From an uncultured Bacteroides sp. (GTDB taxonomy: Bacteria > Bacteroidota > Bacteroidia > Bacteroidales > Bacteroidaceae), in NCBI GenBank assembly GCA_944320945.1, contig CALUJK010000104.1:18558-82557 (forward strand): a stretch of DNA of 64,000 bases, given 5' to 3'. The position numbers were made by a program, and so were the translations under genes. Under the pieces are notes generated by a model. That model was not told the origin of the DNA. It worked only from the letters and a program-made list of their open reading frames with translations, and searched no databases. Each line of letters starts with the position of its first letter. Position 1 is the stretch's first letter. This document shows, one piece after another, positions 19,101 through 26,440 of the stretch.

Positions 19101-20706
19101 CTTCGCGAATCGGGTCGATGGGCGGATTGGTGACCTGCGCAAACTGCTGCCTGAAATAATTGAACAGCAATTGCGGCATATCTGACAACACAGCCAGCGG
19201 TGTATCATTACCCATCGAAGCCGTAGGTTCTGCCCCAGTCATACACATCGGCATCATGGTGCGTTCTATGTCCTCACGGGTATAGCCGAAAGCGCGCAAG
19301 CGCCGACTATAATCTGCTACAGTGTTCTCCACCTTACGCCCGCTTTTCAAAGTATCCAGCTCTATGCGATTAGTAGAAAGCCAGCGGCGGTAAGGTTTAG
19401 CCGCAGCAAGCTGCTCCTTCAGTTCACCATCGTAGTAAATTTTTCCCTCCTGCGTATCTATCATCAGAATCTTACCCGGTTGCAAACGCCCCTTCTCCTT
19501 GATGTTCTCTGGTTCAAAGCTAATAACACCCGCCTCACTGGCTACCACCATCATGTCGTTCTTGGGGATAAGGTAGCGGGCCGGGCGTAACCCGTTACGG
19601 TCCAACATACCACCGGCATACCGCCCGTCACTAAACAGCAATGCGGCAGGTCCGTCCCACGGTTCCATCAGTATGGAATGATATTCATAGAAGGCTTTCA
19701 GGTCTTCGCTAATGGGATTCTTGTCGTTGAACGACTCCGGCACTAACATCGCCATGGCATGTGGCAGGCTCAGACCGGACATCACGAAGAATTCCAGCAC
19801 ATTGTCCAACGAGGCACTGTCACTCATGCCCGGTTGCAGGATAGGACGAATGGCTTTGACGTCGCCCAGCAACGGCGTAGACAGTACACTTTCGCGTGCC
19901 TCCATCCAACCACGGTTACCGCGAATGGTGTTGATTTCACCATTGTGTGCCAAGAGACGGAAAGGTTGCGCCAGGCTCCACGTAGGGAATGTATTGGTAC
20001 TGAAACGCGAATGCACAATGGCCAAGCCACTGGTAAAATAGGGTTGCGTCAAGTCACAGAAATACTCGCGTACCTGCATGGACGACAGCATACCTTTATA
20101 TACAATATTCTTACTGGAGAGCGAAACAATGTAGAAATCTTTGTGAGACACACGCTTCTCTATCTTCTTACGGATGATATAAAGCGTACGTTCAAAGTTC
20201 TCTACATCGGTCACACCGGTTACAAACACCTGTTTGATGTCCGGTTCCGTCTCTGCCGCACTTTTACCCAATATGGCCGAGTTTACCGGCACAGAACGCA
20301 AGTGCATCAACGAGAGGCCTTCGCGCTCTATCTCCTCTATCATGATGCGCAAAATCTCCGCCTGTTCCTCTTTCTCTTTGGGTAAGAACACAAGTCCCGT
20401 GCCATATTTTCCTTTCTCGGGTACAGGAATACCTTGCAGCAAAATAAACTCGTGCGGAATCTGAAGCATAATACCCGCACCATCGCCCGTTTTGTTATCA
20501 GCGCCCTCTGCACCGCGATGCTTCATGTTCTCCAACACTTTCAGGGCAGCATCGACCAGTTCATGCGACTTGTTTCCATGGATATTGACAATCATGCCTA
20601 CACCACAGGCATCGTGTTCGTAAGCGGGGTCATACAACCCCGCCCCGCACACTTCTCTCTCTGTCACTCCAAGTTTTCTTTCTTTGATAAAAATACTGCT
20701 ATTCAT
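16183..20706 (-). CDS. gltB: Glutamate synthase large subunit
   Basis: Transfers the glutamine amide to 2-oxoglutarate, giving two glutamates. I prefer the ATG at 20706 (1507 residues) over one 24 bases upstream. After a short propeptide the class II glutaminase starts at Cys in HDACGVGMIV (about residue 34), the expected new N-terminus after processing. The FMN-binding synthase domain has PGEGGQLPGFKV, and the 3Fe-4S cysteines are in CVMMRKCHANTCP. The C-terminal GXGXG beta-helix ends near YVWDKNRNF. It is first in the gltB-gltD-asnB-dapF-dapL series, behind its own promoter. Confidence 0.97.
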   Translation of the reverse strand: MNSSIFIKERKLGVTEREVCGAGLYDPAYEHDACGVGMIVNIHGNKSHELVDAALKVLENMKHRGAEGADNKTGDGAGIMLQIPHEFILLQGIPVPEKGKYGTGLVFLPKEKEEQAEILRIMIEEIEREGLSLMHLRSVPVNSAILGKSAAETEPDIKQVFVTGVTDVENFERTLYIIRKKIEKRVSHKDFYIVSLSSKNIVYKGMLSSMQVREYFCDLTQPYFTSGLAIVHSRFSTNTFPTWSLAQPFRLLAHNGEINTIRGNRGWMEARESVLSTPLLGDVKAIRPILQPGMSDSASLDNVLEFFVMSGLSLPHAMAMLVPESFNDKNPISEDLKAFYEYHSILMEPWDGPAALLFSDGRYAGGMLDRNGLRPARYLIPKNDMMVVASEAGVISFEPENIKEKGRLQPGKILMIDTQEGKIYYDGELKEQLAAAKPYRRWLSTNRIELDTLKSGRKVENTVADYSRRLRAFGYTREDIERTMMPMCMTGAEPTASMGNDTPLAVLSDMPQLLFNYFRQQFAQVTNPPIDPIREELVMSLTEYIGAVGSNILLPDESHCKMVRLPHPILTNTQLDILCNIRYKGFKTVKLSTLFKVSEGKAGLQEALAGLCRRAEESVTEGVNYIILSDRDMDAEHAAIPSLLAVSAVHHHLISVQKRVQTALVVESGEIREVMHAALLLGYGASAINPYMAFAVLDHLVKHGDVQLNYETAEKNYIKAICKGLYKIMSKMGISTIRSYRGAKIFEAIGVSEELLKNYFGTATSSIGGIRLEEIAKDYVAFHQMGFAPDEVESLLPNIGQFSFRKDGEKHAWNPETISTLQLATRLGSYAKFKEFTQKVDEKEHPIFLRDFFRFKKHPIPIEQVEPIEEIVKHFVTGAISFGAISKEAHEALALAMNKLGARSNTGEGGEDAVRFHDTHDGISSCSKTKQVASGRFGVTTEYLVNAEEIQIKVAQGAKPGEGGQLPGFKVNEVIARTRHSIPGISLISPPPHHDIYSIEDLAQLIFDLKNVNPKAKISVKLVAESGVGTIAAGVAKAKADLIVISGAEGGTGASPASSMRYAGISPEIGLSETQQTLVLNGLRGQVRLQTDGQLKTGRDIISMALLGAEEFAFGTTALIVLGCVMMRKCHANTCPVGVATQDPKLREHFRGHYEYVVNYFRFLAQEVREYLAEMGFTRLDDIVGRTDLIELIPSETDTKAGLLDFSHLLHKVDNGAALHNVSTQHHDIEHVMDVSILAAAGEALANRKEISLEYAVANTDRSVGAMLSGAVAAKYGQAGLPDKTIQVKFKGSAGQSFGAFLAHGISFKLEGEANDYLGKGLSGGHISVQPPVRSGFAAEDNTIAGNTLLYGATSGEVYINGRVGERFAVRNSGAIAVVEGVGDHCCEYMTGGRVVVLGETGRNFAAGMSGGVAYVWDKNRNFDYFCNMDMVELSLLEDASARKELHELIRQHYLYTGSELARTMLDNWPRYVDEFIQVTPIEYKKVLAEEQMRKLQEKIAEVQRDY

Positions 20707-20738
20707 CTCGATTACATTATCTAATGTCACATAATAAG

Positions 20739-20765
20739 CAAATATAGTTTCATTTTGATTGCAAA
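20739..20765 (-). promoter_or_regulatory. gltB promoter
   Basis: Minus-strand TATATTTG (20739-20746) fits the -7 consensus TAnnTTTG, 33 bp before the gltB ATG. A TTTG (20762-20765) stands 15 bp further upstream, somewhat closer than the usual spacing of about 19 bp for the -33 element. The rest of the 622-bp gap to DUF418 is AT-rich, then holds a terminator and repeat copy B. Confidence 0.6.
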
Positions 20766-20953
20766 AATACTCGATTTGCTTTCAAAAGACAAACATATAC
20801 TCGAAATATAAAACAGAAAATAAAGAGGAACGCGAAGAATCTTTCAATTTATCATTATTACAATATTTATAATTTCAAATAGAAACCAATACTAAAGATT
20901 TTACTTTCAAATATCAACTTAGTAACATTCGAAAGGATTTTAACATACATCAA

Positions 20954-21019
20954 GAAGGCTGTCTCAAAACAGCAGTTTCAACAATCATTCTGTCACTCTG
21001 CTATTTTAAAACAGCCTTC
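20954..21019 (-). terminator. Terminator-like hairpin between the DUF418 gene and gltB
   Basis: GAAGGCTGT (20954-20962) pairs with ACAGCCTTC (21011-21019), and an inner pair (AAAACAGCAG with CTGCTATTTT) extends the stem. A T-rich tail (TTTATTAAT) follows on the plus strand and a shorter one on the minus strand. It probably ends transcription coming from the DUF418 gene before gltB. Confidence 0.65.
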
Positions 21020-21118
21020 TTTATTAATACGAAGTATCTCAATACATGTAACTCCTGCGGGGTAGGATAAAAAATTCCATCCCTTAACAGGTACACAAGA
21101 TGTATCACAATTTTACTA

Positions 21119-21280
21119 ACACATTACTTTACGGGAAAACTCCCCTATACCGGCTCAGAAGATACTCTGGAGGGGGATTGTTCCGAAGCCCTTCGGAACA
21201 CGAACGAAATTAACTTGGAACGCGTTCGCAAAGGCTTGGAAACACGAGCCGAAAGGCTTCGGAACAAAAGGCTTGCAATA
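21119..21280 (-). repeat. Dispersed structured repeat, copy B
   Basis: Reverse-oriented copy. It begins with ACACATTACTTTA, then the hairpin region CCGGCTCAGAAGATACTC, a G-run, and TTCCGAAGCCCTTCGGAA (a perfect 18-bp palindrome) followed by three degenerate modules to GGCTTCGGAACAAAAGGCTTG. It lies 49 bp after the stop of the DUF418 gene and before the gltB promoter region. Confidence 0.85.
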
Positions 21281-21328
21281 CGGCACGTCCTTTGTCTGAA
21301 CATTTTACTTTTCGTAGTCTCTCTACTG

Positions 21329-22561
21329 TCACATTCCGGTCAGCGGGAAATATCTTCCGTAAGTCAGCATCCGCCAAAGCCATTCCAGCGGGCCAAACCG
21401 GAAGACAAAAAGCCATACACGGCTGAAGCCCATTTGGCAAAGATAGACTATCAGCACGATGCCTTCTGTCTGTGTCAGTCCGATGCTTGCGCCCCATCCC
21501 AGTCCGATGCCATAGAACAGGAGCATACCGATGACCGACTGACCGATATAATTAGTCAAAGCCATTCTGCCGGGAGCAGCCAAACATGTAAAAATGCGTC
21601 CCTTTGGCCAACGTAAATAAAGCAAACACATCCCCGCCACATACGCAAAACCAAGCGGAAAGACACTGACAAGATAAAGAAGAGAATGCACTGCCAATCC
21701 CCACGGATGATGATGTACGCCACTCCACGCATAGAACAGAGAAAGAGGCAGACCTACCAATACCCCATAGCGAAATATACAACGCAACAACGGCCGGTTG
21801 TCTTCTAAACGGGCATACAGTTTTTTCCGGCCGATATAGAACCCGATGAGGAACAAGCCCAACACTTTGAAGTAACGGTTACCGTCGATAAACTCCTGCA
21901 CCCGTACCAGTGCACCCTGAATAAGGAATTGGAATACACCCTCATAGCTGTCAGCATCACGCAGCCAGTATGCAAAATTCTCATCCGTAATGCCATACGC
22001 TGCACACCAATATTGCTGCCAGCGGACAACAGTAGCCGAAAGAGAGAAGTGCGCCGCCTCTTGTACAAAATCTATCAACACAGGCAGAACAAGCAAAACA
22101 GCCGCCCACGTCAGCAGTCCCTTATCTGACATACGGCGAAACAACGGCAATAACAATCCCAATAAAGCATAAAGCATCAGGATGTCACCGCTCCAAATGA
22201 ACATCAGATGCAGAAAGCCGATAACAGTCAATATGCCCATTCGGCGGTAGAAGATACGGAAACCATCTGCCCCTTTCTTCTCAGCATTCGACAAGATAAT
22301 GGAAAAACCAATGCCAAACAACAATGAAAAAATAGTATAGAACTTCCCATCCACAAAAAGATATTGCAGGAAACGAACTATACTATCTATCTCGTAAGCA
22401 GGCAGGCTCTCTGTAGCCTCAGCACTTAAAAATGTATATAATGAGAACTCCGGGAAGTTAGCCAAAGCGATACCCAGCAGTGCGAATCCTCGCAAAGCAT
22501 CCAATATAATGTATCGCTCTGACGAACGTACCGGAGCTGCATTGTCAAGAGTATGTTCCAT
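21329..22561 (-). CDS. DUF418 / YeiB-like membrane protein
   Basis: Multi-pass inner-membrane protein of 410 residues in the DUF418 (YeiB-like) group, which is related to acyltransferase-3-type membrane proteins. Typical parts are the ILDALRGFALLGIALAN opening near residue 20, a VDGKFYTIFSLLFGIGFSI block near residue 70, FLLIGFYIGRK near residue 232 and the conserved APGRMALTNYIGQS near residue 330. About ten hydrophobic segments are present. It starts 3 bp after the DUF3737 gene, so the two are almost certainly co-transcribed. The biochemical role is unknown; transport or acylation of a lipid or glycan has been suggested for relatives but cannot be shown here. Confidence 0.85.
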   Translation of the reverse strand: MEHTLDNAAPVRSSERYIILDALRGFALLGIALANFPEFSLYTFLSAEATESLPAYEIDSIVRFLQYLFVDGKFYTIFSLLFGIGFSIILSNAEKKGADGFRIFYRRMGILTVIGFLHLMFIWSGDILMLYALLGLLLPLFRRMSDKGLLTWAAVLLVLPVLIDFVQEAAHFSLSATVVRWQQYWCAAYGITDENFAYWLRDADSYEGVFQFLIQGALVRVQEFIDGNRYFKVLGLFLIGFYIGRKKLYARLEDNRPLLRCIFRYGVLVGLPLSLFYAWSGVHHHPWGLAVHSLLYLVSVFPLGFAYVAGMCLLYLRWPKGRIFTCLAAPGRMALTNYIGQSVIGMLLFYGIGLGWGASIGLTQTEGIVLIVYLCQMGFSRVWLFVFRFGPLEWLWRMLTYGRYFPLTGM

Positions 22562-22564
22562 TGA

Positions 22565-23416
22565 TTACAAGTCGCCCCTCGTAAGTATTTCGCAATTTGC
22601 CGGAGCTTTGATGTTGTCATCTATGGTGACAGAACCGATAGCATCCGCTACAATGCGGCCGGACATCGGGTTCTTGATGTTCGTAATGCTTCCCTTGATA
22701 TCAGCCTGTAGAGTACTATACTCAAAAGCACGGTCGCAGGCGGCATCAAATGTGCAGTTCTCCAATATCAGGTCGTGTGCATAGCACAGAGGTTGCTCGC
22801 CCGAGATGTGACAATTCACCAACCGCAGGTTCTTCGAGTGCCACCCCAGATATTCACCGTTTAACTCCGAATCGTAGATGGTGACGTTCTCCACTTCCCA
22901 AAAGGCATCCTTGGTGGTAATCTTGGCGTGATGTATCTCTACGTTCTTAACGTATTGGAAGACGTATTTGCTGTCACTCTCCAATCCGTCCACATAGATA
23001 TCATTACTGAACATGAAAGGATAAGTACCGTCATGCAGTTTCAGATTCTTCACACGGATGCGGTTACAGCGCCAGAACACTTCATCGGCATCATTCATCT
23101 CTACATTCTCGATGTTGATGTCATTCATTTCGCGGAACATCTTCGGCGCATCAATTACCGTGTCCTTCATGGTCAGATGGTCTGAATACCACAAGGCAGA
23201 ACGGCCGCCTACGGCAAAGTAACAATTCTGAATGGTGAATCCATGTACATGCCAGAAAGGATAATTTCCCTCGAAACGGCAGTTGGTCGCTACAATATTA
23301 CTGCACTCTTTGATAGCCGACTCACCGGCACGGATGGTCACATTATCCAAATGAAGGTCGTGCGAAGCAAACAGCGGGCGTTCGCCACCAAATTCTTTGT
23401 TGCTAATTCTTTCCAT
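22565..23416 (-). CDS. DUF3737 family beta-helix protein
   Basis: A 283-residue cytoplasmic-looking protein with no signal peptide. It consists of about ten repeats of roughly 20-22 residues of the type [IVL]x[NV]xxFxGxxPFWH, for example RFEGNYPFWHVHGFTIQNC, ELNGEYLGWHSKNLRLVNC and HISGEQPLCYAHDLILENC, which should fold into a right-handed parallel beta-helix. This is the DUF3737 pattern. Such helices often bind or modify carbohydrate, but no catalytic motif is recognisable and the function is unknown. It is followed after 3 bp by the DUF418 gene. Confidence 0.85.
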   Translation of the reverse strand: MERISNKEFGGERPLFASHDLHLDNVTIRAGESAIKECSNIVATNCRFEGNYPFWHVHGFTIQNCYFAVGGRSALWYSDHLTMKDTVIDAPKMFREMNDINIENVEMNDADEVFWRCNRIRVKNLKLHDGTYPFMFSNDIYVDGLESDSKYVFQYVKNVEIHHAKITTKDAFWEVENVTIYDSELNGEYLGWHSKNLRLVNCHISGEQPLCYAHDLILENCTFDAACDRAFEYSTLQADIKGSITNIKNPMSGRIVADAIGSVTIDDNIKAPANCEILTRGDL

Positions 23417-23465
23417 ACTATTTTATCATTTGTTTGTTTCAATCTATACTCATCTTTACGCGATG

Positions 23466-23473
23466 CAAAGATA
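23466..23473 (-). promoter_or_regulatory. -7 element for the DUF3737-DUF418 operon
   Basis: Minus-strand TATCTTTG, an exact match to TAnnTTTG, 49 bp before the DUF3737 start. No clear TTTG is seen at the -33 position. Confidence 0.55.
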
Positions 23474-23525
23474 ACAGTTGCAACACATCCGACAGGTAAT
23501 AAAATTACAGATGTTTGTATCTGAA

Positions 23526-24629
23526 TTACGGATGAACGTTTTTCCCCTTCTCCAAACGCAGTACTTCCCCGATAGCAGGCATGGTCACATGCAGCGAATC
23601 TTCATCTTGCAACATCCTTACGTTCTGCAAAGGAGCGTCCCAACGATGTTTCGACAAGGCATATTTGGAATGATGAACGGTCACTACGTTATCGGCATCC
23701 AAATCTTCCACTTCCTGCTTCAGCTGATGGGGCATCGTGTGGATGTATTTCCAATCTTCATTATATTGTCCGTTCTCCAGAATGGCCCAATCTATGTCGG
23801 GATGCAAACGAGCGATTTCCTTGAAGTGGGTATCATAACCGCCATCGCCCCCGATAAAGACCTTCAGTGACGGTGTATCAAACAGGAAAGAAGCCCACAG
23901 ACTTTGGTTCGACTTCAACCCGCGTCCGGAGAAATGGCGGGCGGGCAGACAATACACCGTAAAGCCCTCGCCAAGCGGCGCATTCTCCATCCAGTCCAGT
24001 TCCACCAAAGAAGCCGATGCATAGCCCCAACGCTCGAAGTGGGCACCAACCCCCAATGGGCAAACGACCTTCCCCACTCTCGGCCTCAGCGCCTTGACCG
24101 TCCGATAGTCCAGATGGTCCCAATGGTCGTGAGAAATAACAAGGTAGTCAATATCCGGCATATCTTCCGGTTCATAGATGTCCGTTCCCTTGAAAGGCCG
24201 GTTAATAAACGTCACGGGAGAAGCCGCACAGAATACAGGATCCACCAATATGCGCTTCCCGTTTATTTGGAGCAAATAGGATGAATGCCCGAACCATATC
24301 ATCAGATTCTCATCTGCCGGCAGATGTTTCAAGTCTGTCTTCACGACGGGGATCGGGCGGTCGGGATAGAGACTGTCGCGGCTGCCAAAAGCAAAATTCC
24401 ACAATGCTTTCCAACGGTTTACATGTCCGGTCATCAACGGTGTCAGATGCTGATTGCGGAATGCACCGTCCCGATAATTGGGCGAACGCTCTATACGGGC
24501 CAACCGTTCTCCGGTGGGCAATGCACCGAAAGAGGGCTGACGAAGAAAACTCCATACGCCAATGGCACAGACTGCCAAGACTCCAATAATGACAGGAAGT
24601 ATCATACACTTTGTTCTTTTCTTATTCAT
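23526..24629 (-). CDS. MBL-fold metallo-hydrolase, membrane-anchored (UlaG / NAPE-PLD-like)
   Basis: I start it at the ATG at 24629 (MNKKRTKCM), giving 367 residues; a longer frame to 24686 lacks support. A single N-terminal membrane segment (PVIIGVLAVCAIGVWSF) anchors it, with the catalytic domain outside the cytoplasm. The metallo-beta-lactamase fold shows WFGHSSYLLQINGKRILVDPVF near residue 105, the metal motif SHDHWDHLDYRT near residue 155, the later His in PARHFSGRG and Asp in GGDGGYDTHF. The order and sequence resemble UlaG-like and NAPE-hydrolysing phospholipase D-like enzymes. The substrate is not known. It stands alone, behind a hairpin terminator. Confidence 0.85.
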   Translation of the reverse strand: MNKKRTKCMILPVIIGVLAVCAIGVWSFLRQPSFGALPTGERLARIERSPNYRDGAFRNQHLTPLMTGHVNRWKALWNFAFGSRDSLYPDRPIPVVKTDLKHLPADENLMIWFGHSSYLLQINGKRILVDPVFCAASPVTFINRPFKGTDIYEPEDMPDIDYLVISHDHWDHLDYRTVKALRPRVGKVVCPLGVGAHFERWGYASASLVELDWMENAPLGEGFTVYCLPARHFSGRGLKSNQSLWASFLFDTPSLKVFIGGDGGYDTHFKEIARLHPDIDWAILENGQYNEDWKYIHTMPHQLKQEVEDLDADNVVTVHHSKYALSKHRWDAPLQNVRMLQDEDSLHVTMPAIGEVLRLEKGKNVHP

Positions 24630-24657
24630 TCTATCGTTAATTACAGATATGCTTTCA

Positions 24658-24698
24658 TAAAAAAGGCACAGGAGTTGATGCAACAAACTCCCATGCCT
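24658..24698 (-). terminator. Terminator of the cyclophilin-like/CMD-cupin operon
   Basis: On the minus strand AGGCATGGGAGTT pairs with AACTCCTGTGCCT (two mismatched positions) around a 9-nt loop, and a run of six T follows. It is placed 31 bp after the stop of the CMD-cupin gene. Confidence 0.85.
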
Positions 24699-24729
24699 CT
24701 TCGTTACAACATCTATTTACTAAAAAGCA

Positions 24730-25554
24730 TCATTTGCCCAGTTTGTCATACTCTGCGTCTGTCACCGGTTCCAACCATTCGTTGGAAGCATTCTCGCCGG
24801 GTATTTCGAAAGCAAGGTGTGCAAACCAACTGTCGGCAGCTGCTCCGTGCCAGTGTTTCACATTGGCAGGAATGTGAATAACATCGCCCGGCAACATCTG
24901 TACGGCGGGTTTACCCTCTTCCTGATACCAGCCCTTGCCGGCTACGCATACCAACATCTGCCCACCACCTTTTGTAGCATGGTGAATGTGCCAGTTGTTG
25001 CGGCAACGGGGTTCGAAGGTAACGTTAGAGAAAGGAATCTGTTCCTTGGAAACCGATGCCAGATAGCTGTTACCGATGAAATATTTGGCATAAGCCGTAT
25101 TCGGTTCGCCGATGGGGAAAATCATCTCGCGCTGAAAAGCAGCCTTGGCGTCAGCGCCCTGCGCATCATCCGCCCATACTTCTTTGGCCAGACGGAAAGC
25201 GCCCCATGCGTTAGGCCATCCGGCATAGAAAGCGATGTGGGTCAGCATTTCAGATATTTCCGTACGGGTAATGCCGTTCTGCTTGGCAAATTGCAGGTGA
25301 TGGGTCAGCGACGAATCGATGATGCCCTTACCTATCAGTGTAGAGACCGTAATCATACTGCGGTCGCGAGGACTCAGCCCCGGACGGTTCCACACTTCTC
25401 CGAAGAGAACATCGTCATTCAGTTCGGCAAACTTCGGAGCAAATTCTCCCAACTGCACGTGTCCGGCAGTCTGTGTAATCTTTTCTTGTGCCATCGTATT
25501 TCCTAAATTTAATGTTGATACAAATAATGCTAACAATAATACTTTCTTTTTCAT
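24730..25554 (-). CDS. Secreted carboxymuconolactone-decarboxylase/cupin fusion
   Basis: A 274-residue protein with a signal peptide (MKKKVLLLALFVSTLNLGNTMAQ). Residues about 35-120 form a carboxymuconolactone decarboxylase-like domain (LSPRDRSMITVSTLIGKG, ISEMLTHIAFYAGWPNAW); the CxxC of AhpD-type peroxidases is absent (SSLTHH in its place), so peroxidase activity is unlikely. Residues about 170-260 are a cupin with metal-type histidines (WHIHHATKGGGQ, PANVKHWHG). The fusion is common, but its reaction is not established. It lies 24 bp after a secreted cyclophilin-like gene with which it forms an operon. Confidence 0.85.
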   Translation of the reverse strand: MKKKVLLLALFVSTLNLGNTMAQEKITQTAGHVQLGEFAPKFAELNDDVLFGEVWNRPGLSPRDRSMITVSTLIGKGIIDSSLTHHLQFAKQNGITRTEISEMLTHIAFYAGWPNAWGAFRLAKEVWADDAQGADAKAAFQREMIFPIGEPNTAYAKYFIGNSYLASVSKEQIPFSNVTFEPRCRNNWHIHHATKGGGQMLVCVAGKGWYQEEGKPAVQMLPGDVIHIPANVKHWHGAAADSWFAHLAFEIPGENASNEWLEPVTDAEYDKLGK

Positions 25555-25578
25555 ACGCTTCGATATATTTAGAGGTGA

Positions 25579-26025
25579 TTATTTGGCAGATAGCGTTACC
25601 GCCACATCGCCCCGTCCCAACACGGAGAGCAATTCTTTGCCCGTCACGCCCTCAATCTTTCCCAGTCGAGTGAAGTTCCATGAATTGGTATCATAGTAAA
25701 TGACGAAATATTTGCCCTGATACAGAATCAAGTCGCCGGCGGAAGTGGTTCTCTGTCTGTCATTACGAGGCAGGTTGGTACCGATGGGACCTACTTTCTC
25801 CATATTGGCATAGTCCTCCATCTCGATGGTGACATCGCCCTTGGCAAGTAAATCTTTCAATGCCTGGGTAGATGAGTTATCCACCAGTGTGGCGGTAAAC
25901 GTCTTATCGCCAACGGTCAATTTAATAGTATTCGTTTCCATATGATTATGAGGTTGATTCGTTTGTGCAGCCATCGGAAATACGGACAGCAGCAGCAACG
26001 GAATTAAAAAGAGTGTTTTCATCAT
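25579..26025 (-). CDS. Secreted cyclophilin-like fold protein
   Basis: A 148-residue protein with a signal peptide ending about VFPMAAQ. The mature part (IKLTVGDKTFTATLVDNSS, LPRNDRQRTTSAGDLILYQG, FVIYYDTNSWNFTRLGKI) matches the small bacterial cyclophilin-like domain, not the eukaryotic-type peptidyl-prolyl isomerase with its catalytic Arg motif; isomerase activity should not be assumed. First gene of an operon with the CMD-cupin fusion, behind a good promoter 20 bp upstream. Confidence 0.8.
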   Translation of the reverse strand: MMKTLFLIPLLLLSVFPMAAQTNQPHNHMETNTIKLTVGDKTFTATLVDNSSTQALKDLLAKGDVTIEMEDYANMEKVGPIGTNLPRNDRQRTTSAGDLILYQGKYFVIYYDTNSWNFTRLGKIEGVTGKELLSVLGRGDVAVTLSAK

Positions 26026-26044
26026 TGTTCTTTATTTGATATTG

Positions 26045-26052
26045 CAAAGATA
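26045..26052 (-). promoter_or_regulatory. -7 element for the cyclophilin-like/CMD-cupin operon
   Basis: Minus-strand TATCTTTG fits TAnnTTTG, 20 bp before the start at 26025. Of the 415-bp gap up to the alcohol dehydrogenase gene, the rest is AT-rich sequence and repeat copy C. Confidence 0.6.
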
Positions 26053-26151
26053 CGGCATCGTTCCTTACGGGGTAATAACCGAATTACTGATATTTGTACC
26101 TAATTTACGGATATGACTACCTTAACTCCTAAATCTCTCACCTGCTCTAAT

Positions 26152-26320
26152 TTTGTATAGATACATTACTTTATAAGAAATTACCCTGATACCGCCCCAG
26201 AAGGCATTCTGACGGGGCTTTGCTCCGAAGCCTTTCGGAGCACGGACGAAGTTAATTTGGAGCACGCTCCCAAAGGCTTGGAAGCACGGACGAAATATAC
26301 TCGGAGCAAACGGCTTGTAA
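26152..26320 (-). repeat. Dispersed structured repeat, copy C
   Basis: Reverse-oriented copy beginning TTTTGTATAGATACATTACTTT, then the hairpin region CCGCCCCAGAAGGCATTCTGACGGGG, then modules GCTCCGAAGCCTTTCGGAGC, TTGGAGCACGCTCCC and GGAAGCACGGACG, ending near GGAGCAAACGGCTTG. The end near AAAGTAAT is better kept than in copy B. It lies between the 3' end of the alcohol dehydrogenase gene and the promoter of the cyclophilin-like gene. Confidence 0.88.
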
Positions 26321-26440
26321 AGCAGGTTCTTTTTGTATATATCTTTTATTATTTATAGCACAAAACAGCTAGATATAACCAAAGAGGTACCACCCGTTTT
26401 CCGGACAGTACCTCTTCTTCGTCAATTAAAATGTACGTGC

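Noticed and set aside
20707-21328. Riboswitch or leader peptide before gltB
   Set aside because: Only 30-40 bp separate the -7 element from the ATG; the rest is terminator and repeat B, with no conserved riboswitch core that I recognise.
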